From positions 42,197,095-42,261,094 of the forward strand of contig NC_084464.1 of assembly GCF_027409185.1 (NCBI RefSeq): a stretch of DNA of 64,000 nt, in the 5' to 3' direction. The notes beneath the pieces are model-generated. The model did not search any database, was not told the origin of the DNA, and worked only from the letters and a program-made list of their open reading frames with translations. The stretch's first letter is position 1. Each line of letters begins with the position of its first letter. This DNA is from Cynocephalus volans (taxonomy: Eukaryota > Chordata > Mammalia > Dermoptera > Cynocephalidae). The translations under genes were made by a program, and so were the position numbers. Positions 22,501 to 35,100 of the stretch are shown here, piece after piece.

Positions 22501-25500
22501 TCAACTCTGAGAGCCAGACAACAGAAGGAAAACGAGAGGGAGGGAGGGCAGAGTCAGCTACCACAGGATAGAGATAAATACTGTAGCTGGCTATTGATTA
22601 ACAATGCCCATCATCAAAAACTTATCACATATTGCAAATGCGGCTGTGGATTTTTTTATTATTGAGAATGGCAGATGTTGTTAATCATTATCTTTTATAT
22701 TGCTTAAATGCCAACCGATCAGATTTGTTTAATTATTTTTCAAAATTTTTCCCAGAAATCTTCACTGTTTTCTTACTTCATTGTCACATCATCCTGATAG
22801 ACAGATTTTATCAAAATCTGCAAATAAGGAAATCGAGGAACCAGAAGGAAATAATCCTTGCCAAAAGGCACACGACCTTGGGCAGTGGAGCACAGTGGCC
22901 ATTCCTAAACCTGGGCTTCATGCCTACTTGTGCTCCATGGAAACCTGGAGTCCTCTTACCCAGAAACATCTTCATCTCCCTCTGTAGTGGGAGGGCCTGC
23001 TGGGGGAAGTCCCGAATACTCTGGCCCAGCTCAGGGGACACAGCCTCTGGTTTCCGGCACTTTCTGGTTTCACATCTAGAGGCACAGAAATTACGGAGTC
23101 TGCAAATTATCCTCCTTAAAGATGCCTCTAAACTCAGCCAGTCATCTTCTAATCAGGCATGGAGGTGCCAGTTCCCACAGGTAGACATACTTCCTCTAGG
23201 ATGGACTCCACTGCCCACACTGGGGCAATGCTACTGGTCAGTGTGTGTCTAGGGCTGTACATGAGAATGCAATTGGGGACATGGGAAATTTACATGGGAA
23301 TTTATGTCTTTAATGTGAGAATGTTGTATATTTGTATGGCAGTAACTAGGCATGTGTTGCATGTATGCATATTTATGCAGGAAAGAGGAGAGAGAAACTA
23401 TATTGCTTACCTTATTAGAGTGCTTCTGATATCCTAGGAGACAGAGAGAGAGAGCAGGGATTCAGATTCCAGCTTTTCCCTCGCACTTTTCTTATGACTC
23501 AGAAAGGTAAAATACCATATTCCTAGCTCTGGACAGAAAAAGGACAACAGATCCACAGAGTCACAGAGTGTTAAGCTTTACCAGGCTTTTGGTATCAGAG
23601 CCCAATCCCTTTATTTTATAGACCCAGATGGTGAAGTGACCTGCCCCATCTAGCCAGAGGCAAAGGAAAGTCCCATACCAAGGTTTCCTATTTCTCAGTC
23701 TGGAGTGCATGCCCCTAAATCAGCTGCCTTTCTGATGCCTCGTTGGGACCCCAATATCTCTCCTCCAGTGCCAGGAAGTAGAATGCACCAAGAACTTCCT
23801 GACCGGAAGAAGGTGACATTAGGTTCTAGCAAACAGTTTGCACTGGAAAGAGCACCTGACATTTGTTTGCATAGCACTGGATAGTTTTCAGTGTTGCTTC
23901 CACTTCCATTTTACTGTTGTGTCCTCACAAAAGCTCAGCGGGACAGTTAAGGAAAGTATCTTCCCTATTCCACGGATGGTGGGATGGCGAGACTGAAACC
24001 AGAGGGCAAAGTGACCAGGGAACTCTTGGGGAAGCATGGACTAGAATTCAGGTCTCCTGGTCCTGTGACCCATCTCCCAGCTGGGATACAGAGCTGTGTG
24101 AGTGCTGGAGACATGGGTTAGACACGGGACAGACGCAAAGATCCCAGGAGAGCACAGGGGGACACGGGGCGGGTTCAGGCCTCACCGTCAGGAGCGCACT
24201 TGCTGGCCTCTTGTTCTTCTCCTCCAGTTCTTCTATCAAAGCACTAAACCGGCAGATCTCCCCGGCGACCAGGAGATCAAACTCCTCCCGTTGCTTCAAG
24301 ATGTCCCCATCCAGCCTCTCCAATTGTGCCAAGAGAATGCTCTGCTGTTCCTCCAGGAACTGGCTCAGATGTGCAAACTCAGAAATCACTTGTTGTCTCT
24401 TGGTGGCCACTTGAGTCTGAGGGGGCAGGAGGAGAGCCCAGAGGACAGTTTCCTCTCCCCTCTCCCTCTTCCTTTTTCTTCTTTTTCCTTACTTCATTCC
24501 CATCTCCCTCCTGGCCCTGGCCCAGACCGATGTCCTCCAAGGTTTGGTGGTAAAATCAGAACTGCCCCCTACCTCACTTTTATGGTCCCCAGACAGATTT
24601 AGAATTGCAGCATGGTTTCCCTTCCACCTGCCATCCCACTTCTGGGAGCTAGACTGCCCAGCATGGCCTCAGCACCACCTGCTGGAGCTTCCAAAAAAAG
24701 CAGAGCTCAGAAGAGCCGTAGGAGGAAGTGGTGGGGACACTCTACCTCTGCCTCCGTGAAGCACACGCTGTGCACACAGCACTGAGCCCCTTTACAGGCA
24801 CAATCTCACTTCATCCTTAAAGCAATTCCATGAGGTAGTGACAGTGTTTAATCACCATTTTTTTAAAAAAATCGAAGCAGAGAGAGCAGAGAGAGCTTTA
24901 ATCACCATTTTACAGATAAGTAAACTAAAGTTACAGAGTTGCTTGAGGTCATTTAGTTAGTGTCAGTCAGGTTTCAAACTCAGAATGACTTCAAAGCCCC
25001 ATGTGCTATGCCGCCTTAGTGTTAGGGTGACACTGGACTGCGAGGAAGGAGAGGGACCTTGGGAAGGGGTGATGACCTACCAGGAGGACTTGTATCCTTT
25101 TATTTTCTCTTGACTGGACTTCTTGGATCTCCTCTCTTTCTTTTCTTAGGCACTTGAGACACTTCTGTATTTGTTCCTGAAGAGAAGGAGCATAAAATAT
25201 TTAATATGGAAAAATGATTTGTTAAGGGGATTCATCTGATCCAGGCCTCTGCCTCCAGGTGGGCAATAACCCCAGGAAGGGGTCTCTCCCTTAACTGGCA
25301 ATGCTGAGCCCTCAGCACCCCAACAGCACACTCTGTGGGTCTTGCTCCTCTTGCTTTGTGCTCCAAGAATTTTGATCAGGGCTTTCCCCCTATCCATGTG
25401 CCATCACAGGGTATAGCTCGTTTTACCACTTTAGCCTATCTTTAAGTTAAATGTCCTCATTTCTTCCTAATTTCTTTTCCCAGGTGCCTGGGATCTATCC

Positions 25501-26714
25501 TTAGCTTGATATGCTATTAGAATCAATTATCTGTGATTCTACACAGGAGGAGAAACTTGGATAATGCAAAAGTAATCGATGAATTGGTTCAAAAATTATT
25601 TCCTCTTGAATGGAGTTAGGAACAGTTATACATTCACGAATGTTTACATACGTACATTCAAAAATACATACAGAACTGTCACCGTCAAATGATAATTAAC
25701 AAATTAAGATATCCACACACACAGACATCCACTTGTAGTAAAACACAGTACATAAACAACTAAAACCAGCCCACACTCATTTAATGACAGATAACATTAT
25801 GTACTTCATATATGAACCCAACCTGCACATACGTGAACACTAATTTATTCACAAATATGAGCACTCAATCAGTTACACTTAACACACTCAAATCCATGCA
25901 TGCTCAGACCCCCACCCAAACACATCGCACACACTTGTAAATACATAAGCATTACTACATATACCCGCCGTTTGTTCATACCCTCGAATACAGACCTGAG
26001 ACGCACTGACCAATACACTGCACAGACACACACACTCACGTTTTGGTCCCTCAATCATTCAACAGGCATATGTTGAGCTCCTATTATCTGTTGGCCAGAA
26101 GTAAACAACATAGAGCATACTCAAAACCATAAAACATACACACATGATTTTCCGTGCCTGAGACTGTTGGGAGGGAGAAAGAATCTAGCTTCAGAGTAGC
26201 CCTAGGAATCCACAACTCTGCTCTGATTCTCTTCGTCCAGCCCATTTCCAGACCCACTCTGGGATGACCCAGACCCCTTTCCTACCCTGTAGGGACCTGC
26301 TGCATCCTCCAGGAAGCGCACGGTGTGGGCCCTGTGCTCCCCAGCCTCGCGGCACACCACACACAACTGCGTCTCGTCGTCCTCGCAGAAGAAGTAGATC
26401 TTCTCCCCGTGCTCCCGGCAGATGTCCTTCTCTTCTGAGCCCAGCGTGGACGCCAGCTGGAGGCGCGCGATGTTCTCCACCACGTTGGCCAGCTGCCAGT
26501 TGGGCCGGAAGCTCCCGGGCTGGAAAGGCTCTTTGCAGAGTGGACAGGTGGGGGACTCCTCAGGGTCTGGGCCTGGGATCTCGCAGTAGCGGGTGAGGCA
26601 GCCCCGGCAGAAGTTGTGGCCACAGTCGATGGTGACTGGCTCCCTTAGGGTGCCTTGGCAGATGGGGCAGTTGACCTCATCTGCCAGGCTGGTCACGGAA
26701 GTGGCTGAGGCCAT
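19509..26714 (-). CDS. TRIM10: TRIM10, complete coding region in seven exons, 481 aa
   Basis: Exons on minus, in order: 26714-26286, 25176-25081, 24416-24186, 23433-23411, 23075-22960, 21792-21760 and 20026-19509. Lengths are 429, 96, 231, 23, 116, 33 and 518 nt; all junctions are AG/GT and the sum is 481 codons plus TGA. Exon 1 encodes the RING (C16, C19, C31, H33, C36, C39, C57, C60) and B-box 2 (C99, H102, C110, D113, C118, C121, H127, H130). Exons 2-3 form the coiled coil (EQIQKCLKCLRKEREEIQE, STKRQQV-like start); exon 7 is the PRY-SPRY, ending GRGSSFSLSS. TRIM10 (HERF1) is known to be needed for terminal erythroid differentiation and is a likely E3 ligase. Every domain is intact. It converges on TRIM40 and diverges from TRIM15. 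Confidence 0.97.
20911..21223 (+). pseudogene. 7SL (SRP RNA) retropseudogene in a TRIM10 intron
   Basis: The sequence follows 7SL RNA almost end to end. It has GCCTGTAGTCCTAGCTACTG, the S-domain TAAGTTCGGCATCAATATGG and GTGACCTCTCGGGAGC, then CCTAAGGAGGGGTGAAC and GCACTCCAGCCTGGGCAACA. The first 35 bases and the 3' end are diverged, and the internal promoter region is changed, so it is a processed copy, not a working SRP RNA gene. Because the S domain is present it is not an Alu. It lies between TRIM10 exons 6 and 7, opposite in strand. Confidence 0.92.
21317..21492 (-). mobile_element. Dimeric tRNA-Ile-like SINE with 16-bp target-site duplication
   Basis: Poly-T (21317-21337) is followed by GATGACCGGTAAGGGGATCT and CTTGGTGTTGTCAGCACCAC, then a second monomer ending GAGCCATGGGCCGGCC. 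CAGAAGTGAGCTTCAT is duplicated exactly at 21301-21316 and 21493-21508. Same dimer type as 13186-13362. Inserted in a TRIM10 intron. Confidence 0.92.
21585..21665. repeat. Alternating purine-pyrimidine microsatellite
   Basis: The stretch is made of TATGTATACATG, CACATACGTACATG and GTGTATATATATG runs. It is intronic in TRIM10, just before exon 6 on the genomic plus side, and may adopt Z-DNA or cruciform structure. Confidence 0.8.
24780..24990 (-). repeat. MIR-type or MIR3 SINE remnant
   Basis: CAATCTCACTTCATCCTTAA, AGCAATTCCATGAGGTAG, then CATTTTACAGATAAGTAAAC and GAGGTCATTTAGTTAGT are diverged MIR3/L2-like phrases. The phrase ATCACCATTTT occurs twice (24851 and 24901), suggesting a small internal insertion or duplication. 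Confidence 0.5.
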
Positions 26715-29119
26715 GCTGGTGCTGCTGGGCCTGTGGCCTCCACAAAGTCACCCTCTCTGCGTGGCTGAGGGGGAAGGGCTGGGAGAGCAGGGAGGACACA
26801 CACCACATGTACGCATGGTCAGACACAGGCACATCTTAAACATGCACTGACACCCGTGTCATCACACACAGATGGACAAGGCACCCACTTGCATCTCTGG
26901 CGGCTGGGGTTTTGTCATCCTGATCTCTCAAAGGAACAGACATACACCTGCCACAGCAGATGAGGGGGAGGAGGAGCGGCTCACAGCTTTCCAGAGATGA
27001 CCTCGGTTACTCTCTGACCAGTGCCCAAGGCCTGGGGTTCACTGTTTCTCTCTGTCCATCCAGAGACACTCACGGTAGAAGCAAGTGGTGGTGAATCAAC
27101 CATGCACTGTTGAAAGAGATTGTTCTTCTTGTGAGGGCAGTAGGGAGACTGGGTCACAGAGTGGTGATGCCACCCCATCCTCCCTGCAATATGACCAGCT
27201 GTCTCCGGGGAGATTGGAGGTATCAGCCAGCCAGGGCTTGCCAGCAGCAGGCAGAGGAGTGTGGGGACTCAGATAAGGTCCTTGTGCTGGTGTACATGGC
27301 ACAGGCAATTTCAGCAGTGATGCCCCAACAGGCATCACCTTCAAAAGAGGTTGGAATATACCCTGTGTGAGGGCGGAGAACAAAATAGTAATGGTCAGTG
27401 TTTGCTTATGATGACTATACGCCTTACACTGATAAAAAGCAATTGAAAGGTATGATCTTATTTGTTTCTCCTGTCTCCTCTATAATGTTGGTGCTATTAG
27501 TATCTCCATTTTAATGAGGAGGCCGAGGCTTGGCTTGTTTAGCTTGCGCACGGTACACGAGTAGAAAGATGAGTGAGCATAATCTGCAGTCAGATCTATG
27601 CGTCTTCCAAGCAATGCTCTCTAATAAAAATACAATGGGAGCTGCAGATGCAATTTAAAATTTTCTAATAGCCATAAAAATGAGTAAAAAGAAACAGGGG
27701 AAATTAATTTTAACTATATTTTATTTAGCCCTATGTTTCCAAAATATTACCACTTCAACATGTAATCAGTATAAAAAGTTATTAATGAGATATTTTACGT
27801 TTCTTTTTATTTGGGTGAAGTCTTCGAAACCCGGCGTGTATTTTACACAGACAGCACATCTCAGTTTGGACTGGCCACATTTCAGTGCTCAGTAGCCACA
27901 TGTGGCTGGTGGCTCACTCACTGGACATTGTAGCTCCAGGGTTGCACTCTCTGGGGAAAAGGGACAGATAGGGTAGTAAGGGGAGGTGATAGACAAAGTA
28001 GTTGGAGTAAAAAGGGAGCGACAGACAGGAGGGTGTTGGGCTGATCATTCAGTGGAGGATGGAAGGAGGCGAGGTTTTATCTGCAGATGCAGGTGAGCAG
28101 ATGAAAACGCATGGCCGCTCGGTCTTTGTCTTGGATGGAGTGCAGGAGGAGCATAGGGCGTGAAGCCGAGAGACCTGGGTTGTCCCCAGCCTTGGGGCTT
28201 CTTAGCTCTCTGACTTTACCTTTCAGTTTACATTTCCTTTGTAAAATGAAGGTACAAGTAATGATATCTGCCCCAAAGGGTTGTTGTTAGAGTTGGATGT
28301 AATATGAAAATACTAAGCTCTAGATAAATGTGGTTGAACCTCTTCATCTTTTCAAATAATTGAGTTTTCTAATGATTTATCAACATAAATCATTTGCATT
28401 ATGGTTTCTTGCCTTCTCCTACATACAGTAAAAAATAATAGAAGTGAAGTCCAGTGTTACCCAAACTCCAGAGGGGAGAGTGGTGCTGGGTGGTGGGGAT
28501 TTAGGACTATAGGAAAGGCCAGAGTGGGCAGATAAGGGGAGGGGAGGAACGGAGAGTGGAGGAGGGGCCACCAACAATGCTCACACCTGCAGCATCTGAA
28601 CAGGGTCCCCTCAGGGCCTCCAGAGGTCATTCACCTCCCACTCCAGCCTGGACTTTGACGCTACAGGCACGCCTCAAAGCCAGAAGTTTATGGCTCCCAC
28701 ATGTTCAATCTGGCAGGAAGCGTCGTCTTCTCCACAACTCTCCCTACCCCACTGTGGTCAAGGGATTCCAGGAAATCCCATCTCCCCATGACCTCATGGC
28801 ATGCCCTGCTTCCCACACCAGGAACCAGAGGAGCCGAAGAAGTGGAGGAAGGCTCACTTGGCCGCCACTGGGAAATGCTGGGTTATTCGAGATGCCCTGG
28901 AGTTTGGACCTGCTCAGCTGATGGGTGGTGGCCGAGGGCTCTGGGGAGTGCAAGAGGCGGAGCCAGGTGGCTTCCCTGTGTTGACGTTCCTGCCGTCCTC
29001 TCTCTTGGCCTCATAGTCCTTTCCCTCCATGATTCATTTAAGTGAATCGATTTCAGGGAAAAGGAATTTGTGGGGACCGAAGCAGAGGCCTGAGTGGATG
29101 GGCTGGGGAAGGCACTGCG
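26715..29119. promoter_or_regulatory. Divergent intergenic region between TRIM10 and TRIM15
   Basis: The two genes read away from each other, their start codons separated by 2.4 kb, so both promoters and any 5'UTR exons should lie here. AGATAAGG, a GATA-factor motif, occurs at 27271-27278 (about 560 bp upstream of the TRIM10 ATG), and CAGATAAGG again near 28530. GATA sites would suit the known erythroid role of TRIM10, but short motifs arise by chance. No TATA box or CpG island is obvious. A MIR lies at about 28165-28330. Confidence 0.45.
28165..28330 (+). repeat. MIR SINE
   Basis: GAGAGACCTGGGTTGTCCCC, ACTTTACCTTTCAGTTTACA, TTTGTAAAATGAAGGTA and GGGTTGTTGTTAGAGTTGGA occur in MIR order, diverged. 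Confidence 0.65.
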
Positions 29120-32100
29120 ATGCCCTCAAACCCCTCCATGCAGGTTCTCCACAAGGGGCCTGCCTGTCCTGCCTGCACTGGAGGATGCAGTGACTGGAGG
29201 ATGCAGTGACTTCCCCCTGTGGACACACCTTCTGCTGGCTCTGCCTCTCCCCACCCTCCCAGATGGGGTCCCAGCCCTCGGGCAGGGTCCTGCTATGCCC
29301 GCTCTGCAAGGAGGAGGAGCAGACAGAGACTTTCATGGCCCCTGTGCCCCTGGGCCCTCTGGGGGAGACTTACTGTGAGGAGCATGGCGAAAAGATCTAC
29401 TTCTTCTGCGAGAACGATGCTGAGTTCCTCTGTGTGTTCTGCCGAGAGGGTCCCATTCACCAGACCCACACTGTGGGGTTCCTCGATGAGGCCATTCAAC
29501 CCTACCGGGTAAGAAGTATGGCTTTGCCTCGGGCCTGATGTCCTGTCACGGGGGAAGGGAATGGGGCGGGGATCTGGATGAAGGGCCATGGCTTTCACAT
29601 CAAGGAATCCCAAGGCTGTAGCGACACTGGGGACACTCCCACACTGAAGGAGGGGACATGGCTCTGTGGGGGAACTTCACCTCCACCCCTCAGAGGAGCC
29701 CCAGGGTGACAGAGCACAAAGAACTATAGCTACAGTTTCACTCACTGTGGAAAGAGAGCCCCAGTGCAGAGTGTGATCTCCTGCGGGTATGGACGGCACG
29801 AACTTGGTCTCCTGGGTATCTCCAGACTGGACATAGGATTTACAAGGCCCTGACTGCTGGGGCTCACAGGAAGAGAGCAGCAGGGAGGTGCAACCTGCAA
29901 GTGCAGCTCTTCTTTTTGAGAAATAGAAGGGTGGCCGTAGCCCAGCATTAGGAGGATTTCCCATCTGGTCTTGGGGACATTATCCATTCCTGTCTGCCTT
30001 TCAGGTCTCTCTTGTCATCCAGTTTCTAGGTTTGGAAGTGGTTTCCTTAGAAACATCACTTGAATCTTTAATTCTGCCTTATCCTCACAGCCAGGCTCTC
30101 CCATCTCTCACCCAGACTTCACATAGTCTCCAACACATCCTCTGTCTCTATTCTCACCCCTTCCAGTTACCCTCCAATCTGCTGGGAGGCAGATCCTTCT
30201 AAAACACAAAGCCTTTCATGTCACTCCCCTGCTCAAAATCCTTCCATGGATCCTCAGTGCCCCCCCAAAATCCAATGTCTTTAGAAAGGCATTCAAGCCC
30301 TTTGCAGCCTGGAACCTGCTGTCCTGTCCAGTCTCATCCCTCATCCTCCTCCTCAAGGCACTAGACTGACCTGTACCTGCTGTTTACTGAGCTGTCTTAT
30401 TCTTTCTTGCTTCGAATACTTTTTGCATATAGTTCCTTCCTCCTAGAATGCCCCCCATTCCTGCTTTCTTTCTCTCTCTTTTACCATTTTAACCATTTTT
30501 GAGTATACAGTTCAGGGGCATTAAGTTTCTCTCCCTCTCTATGCAACTGGAAACTTATTTTTCAAGGACCACTGCAAATGTTTTCTGCTTTCTAAACTTT
30601 TCCTTATCCCTACAGGCAGAACTGTCCTCCTCTGCATTCCCATCTCACTGTGTGCACATCTGAGCTCTTGCATTTGTCTATCCAAATTTTAATCACATGT
30701 GACTGACTCCTGCCTTCAATGGTCATCTCTTTGGGGGCAAAGACTGGGCCTTTTTCACACTCAATGGTGTGCCTGGGCTGTGGAGACAGTGAATATTTGT
30801 GAGTTGAATTACAAACTCAGCCATCTCATTCTGCCCATTCTTCTCCCTACAGGATCGTCTCAAGAGTCGGCTGGAAGCTCTGAGAATGGAGAGAGATGAG
30901 ATTGAGGACATAAAGTGTAGGGAAGACCAGAAGCTCCAAGTGCTTTTGGTAAAGTCTATGGCATTGGCCACCTTCTCCTTTGGGGCTTTTCTTAAAGACT
31001 CCGGGGAAGCCTGTTGTCTGGTATCTGTGGCCTGGCTGGAAAGAACTGGCAAACTGTTTTCATTCACCTTCCTGCCACTGCACAAGAACATTTGGGATCT
31101 CAGAATGTCAGAGCTGGAAGTGGCTCTCACATCTTTTAATCCAAGACCTATCTTGCCCACCATTTTTTATAGAGCAGAAAACTGAGTTCCAGAAAAGTAG
31201 TGCTCCCAAGGCCACATGGCAAAGCCCAAGTTCATGATGAAATGACTAGAACCTGGGTCTCTTGACCCTCAGTCCATTACTCTTGCTGTCCCAGTCTGTC
31301 TGCCTGAAAATACCACCTTCAAGTGGGAAGCTTGAAGTCAGTAGGTGTATTTTAGTGTCTGTATCCTGGTCTTGACCACAAGGCTGACCCTGAGGACAGT
31401 AGGCTAATGATGTGGCGATATCTCTCTCCCACCTCTTTTTCCATGCTACAAAGTTATCAATGTGGGAGTTTCCTGTAACTTGATCATGGAGACAGTGTTG
31501 GGACAGGAAGATCTCTCCAGCATTCCTTAACTTACATCAAAGTATGCCCTATACAGGGCGACCTCAATGGCTAAGATCAACATCATATACTCTTTCACTA
31601 AGTTTTGTTGACTCTAATCAGAGCTTTCTTTTGCCTCAATTGCTCTCTAGTAAATGACTATAATCATCTCCACTTAACTCTAAGAATGCATGGTAGGATT
31701 AAGATGGTACAGTAGATGTGGAAGAATTTTTTAAAAGTTCAGCATGGCTCTGAGGGCATAATACAGTATTATGTGAATCTCTGGCTAAGACAATAGCACA
31801 GCCCTTATCACTGGCAAGTTCATTCTGAGACCTATCTACTTCTATCATAGTATTATTTGGAGGAATAAATCTTGGAATTAGTTACTCTTCATCCCTCTTA
31901 ATCAACAGTAAGTTCATAGATGATCCTCCTGGAACTGTGCTCTCTGAGCCCCTCCCTAAGCACATCTGTCTTTCTATCTCTTGCAGACTCAGATTGAAAG
32001 CAAGAAGCAACAGGTAGAAGCAGCTTTTGAGAGGCTGCAGCAGGAGCTGGGGGAACAGCGGTGTCTCCTGCTGGACGGGCTGAGGGAGCTGGAGCAGGAG

Positions 32101-35100
32101 ATCCGGAAGGAGAGGGATGACTACCACACAAAGGTGTCTGAGGAGGTCACTCGGCTTGGAGCCCAGGTCAAGGAGCTGGAGGAGAAGTGTAAACAGTCAG
32201 CAAGTGAGCTTCTACAAGTGAGAGACACCCCACCACCTCATAGGAGAAGAGAGGGATTCCATAGGAAGAGGGTGCCATGCTGTGGGCTGCAAGATGCTGG
32301 AGAGAGGCAGGAAAGGAAAGTGGAGATTATTTCTAATGGGAGGGACTGATAGTTATCTGGTTCCTCTGGCCCAGAGAGGTTATGGGGATGTAGACCCAGA
32401 GAGCCTGGGTGACTTACCCAAGTCATACACTGTGGTCATGTTAAGGGCCGGTCTTATGTTTGAGTATCGGCTCTTCCAATTTTGTGACTTGGGTGAGTCT
32501 CTTAATCTCTCTAAATATAGGGATAATAAAAGCACCTCCCTCATAGAGTAATTGCAAAAATCATAAGAAACAATCCATGTAAAATGATTAGCATTGTCCC
32601 TGGCAAAAAGAACATTATGTAATCCTGTTTCACATCAGGTCTGGCTGATACCTCAAGGCCTCCATCACCTCTTTTTTTTTTTTTAAGATGACTGGTAGGA
32701 GGATCTTAACCCTTGACTTGGCGTTGTCAGCACCACGCTATCCCAGTGAGCTATGGGATCTGAACCCCTGGCCTGGGTGTTATCAGCACCACACTCTCCC
32801 AAGTGACCCACGGGCTGGCCCATCACCTCTTCTTGGAAGCAAAACCCACCCCCAGGATAAGGCTGAGACACAAAAGCCAGCACAAATGAACGGATTACAG
32901 AGTCCCAAATTAGTAAGGAGGCATGATGTAAAAGAACAGTCTAATGAGTAGGTAATAAATAGATACATCTCTCTGGAGGAGGAAAGTTTTAGCTGATATT
33001 TTAAGGAAGAAATTATGTATGGAATCCCTGACAGGAAGGACGGGTAGAATCTAAATGCATGTTCTTGTCTTTCTTTTGTAGGATGTCAGAGTCAACCACA
33101 GCAGGTAGGGCCCGTTCCCCATCCCACCTCCTTTATACTTGATATTGAGACCAAGGGGGAGAGGCACTCACTGCCACCCACTCCCCTCATGGATGGCTAC
33201 TCAGAAAAGCAGAAGATTCTGACAGACACTCTGTCTCATTCCTTACACACAAACAATCCAGACTCACGAAAGGTTTGTGTTCTAAAGGTTCATTTATAAA
33301 CTGATTGGTTGGTATTGTTGACACATTTTTTTTTTTTTTTGTAGAAGTGAAGTTATAAATAATAATCATGTTTTCAGGTGGATCCAAGAACATCTATTTA
33401 ATACATGAAATTATTAGTCCTTGAGTCAGTATCTAATACCATTTAAAATGTAATTCAGGGCTGAGCCCGTGGCGCACTCGGGAGAGTACAGCACTGGGAG
33501 CGCAGCGACGCTCCCGCCGCGGGTTCGGATCCTGTATAGGAATGGCCGATGCACTCACTGGCTGAGTGCCGGTCACGAAAAAGACAAAAAAAAAAAAAAA
33601 AAAAGAAAGAAAAAAAAAAGGAGATGTAATTCAAAGGGGAAATATTTGCTATAGACTATGGTAAGCATGGAACCTGAGAAGCCCAGCCTGTTCTTTCATT
33701 CCTTTTTCTCACTCAACTTCTTCTGTTTCCTTTGGAATTTTAAAATGCTACTATAAAAGGACAGCCACCAGGAGCTGGGAGACATTGTACATAAATGCAA
33801 GTCCCTTTCCTTTCCTCTCTGCTGTCTGCATTAGCAGTCTGCGCTGAGATGAAAAGAGCCATAAGGACTAGGGCACACTTGTCATGTGCTTTGTGCCCAT
33901 TCATGTGTAGGAGAGGATAAACCCAGGTGTCCATAAATGAGGAAGTGTCTCCAAACATACTTTTCAAAGAGTGTTAGAGATTTAGATCTAGAAGGGCCTT
34001 GGAGATCCTCCAGTCTGATGAAGAAGCTGAGACCCAGATGGTAAAGTGCTAGCTCACGGTCACATCACACAGCTGGTGACTAAAGAGGACTAGGATGGGA
34101 CCAGAACCAGGGGATTTTTCACTGCAATATATATTTTCTTTCATCATTTTTCTTCTCTCCTAGCCCTTTTCCTCTTATAAAGATCAGCACACAAATTAGA
34201 AAATTTAAGGCTGTTTTTCAAATGGTACCCTATTGCCCTCTAGAGACAAATAGAGGTAATGATTTCTGCCTCAGCCACCATGGACCCAACATTCTCCTCA
34301 GAGCCAACCTCCAATTCTTGAGGGGAGGTTACCATTAGTTCCTCTTAGGTTTAACTAAAATAACTATTGCTTTAGTAACTATATATTTCCAGCAAAGGTA
34401 AAGAAATGATATTCAATCTAATTATTCACCACAGAGACCAAGACCATTCTTTAGTCTGATTTTAGCCTCACTTAGTCTGCATCACCCAAACATTAGTTTT
34501 GGAATTTGGACCGAACTTGTTACCAACTTGTCTGCAGGTGTGAAATGAAGACTTTTGTGAGTCCAGAGGCCATTTCTCCTGACCTTGTCAAGAAGATCCG
34601 CAGTCTCCACAGGAAAATACTCACCCTCCCAGAGATGATGAGGACGTTCTCAGGTAAAGGGGTAGGGGCCACAGCTTTCCCTATTCCCATTAGTTGCCCA
34701 CTTGCCTACCACCCATCTCCATCTTCCCCCGCCTTCAAAACCAGGCTCAAGATGTCTTCCCTCCTCAAAGCCTTCCCTTAGTGATCTCAGTGTACTCAGG
34801 GAGCCATTCCCTAGAGAATCTCCTTTGCTGCCCAAGGACAGGTGCTGGACTGAGTCTGGGAAGACAAGGACCACATCTCTCCCATTAGACTACAGCAGAA
34901 GCTGAGACTTCTTCCATCCCTATCCTGACATTTTTCCCAGGACACCCTGCCCTTGCGACAGCCTGTAAAAAATAATAAGTCACAGATCTTTCTTTCTATC
35001 TCTGCTTCCTCAGAAAACTTGGTGCATCATCTGGAAACAGATTCAGGTAAACAGCTGGGGGTTTCAGGAGCCATTTTTTTTTTTTCATTGATGCATTCAA

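Noticed and set aside
29206-29538. Start of TRIM15 at GTG 29206
   Set aside because: GTG starts are not expected for this gene. The position is the Val codon of the old LEDAVT motif, just after the frame break.
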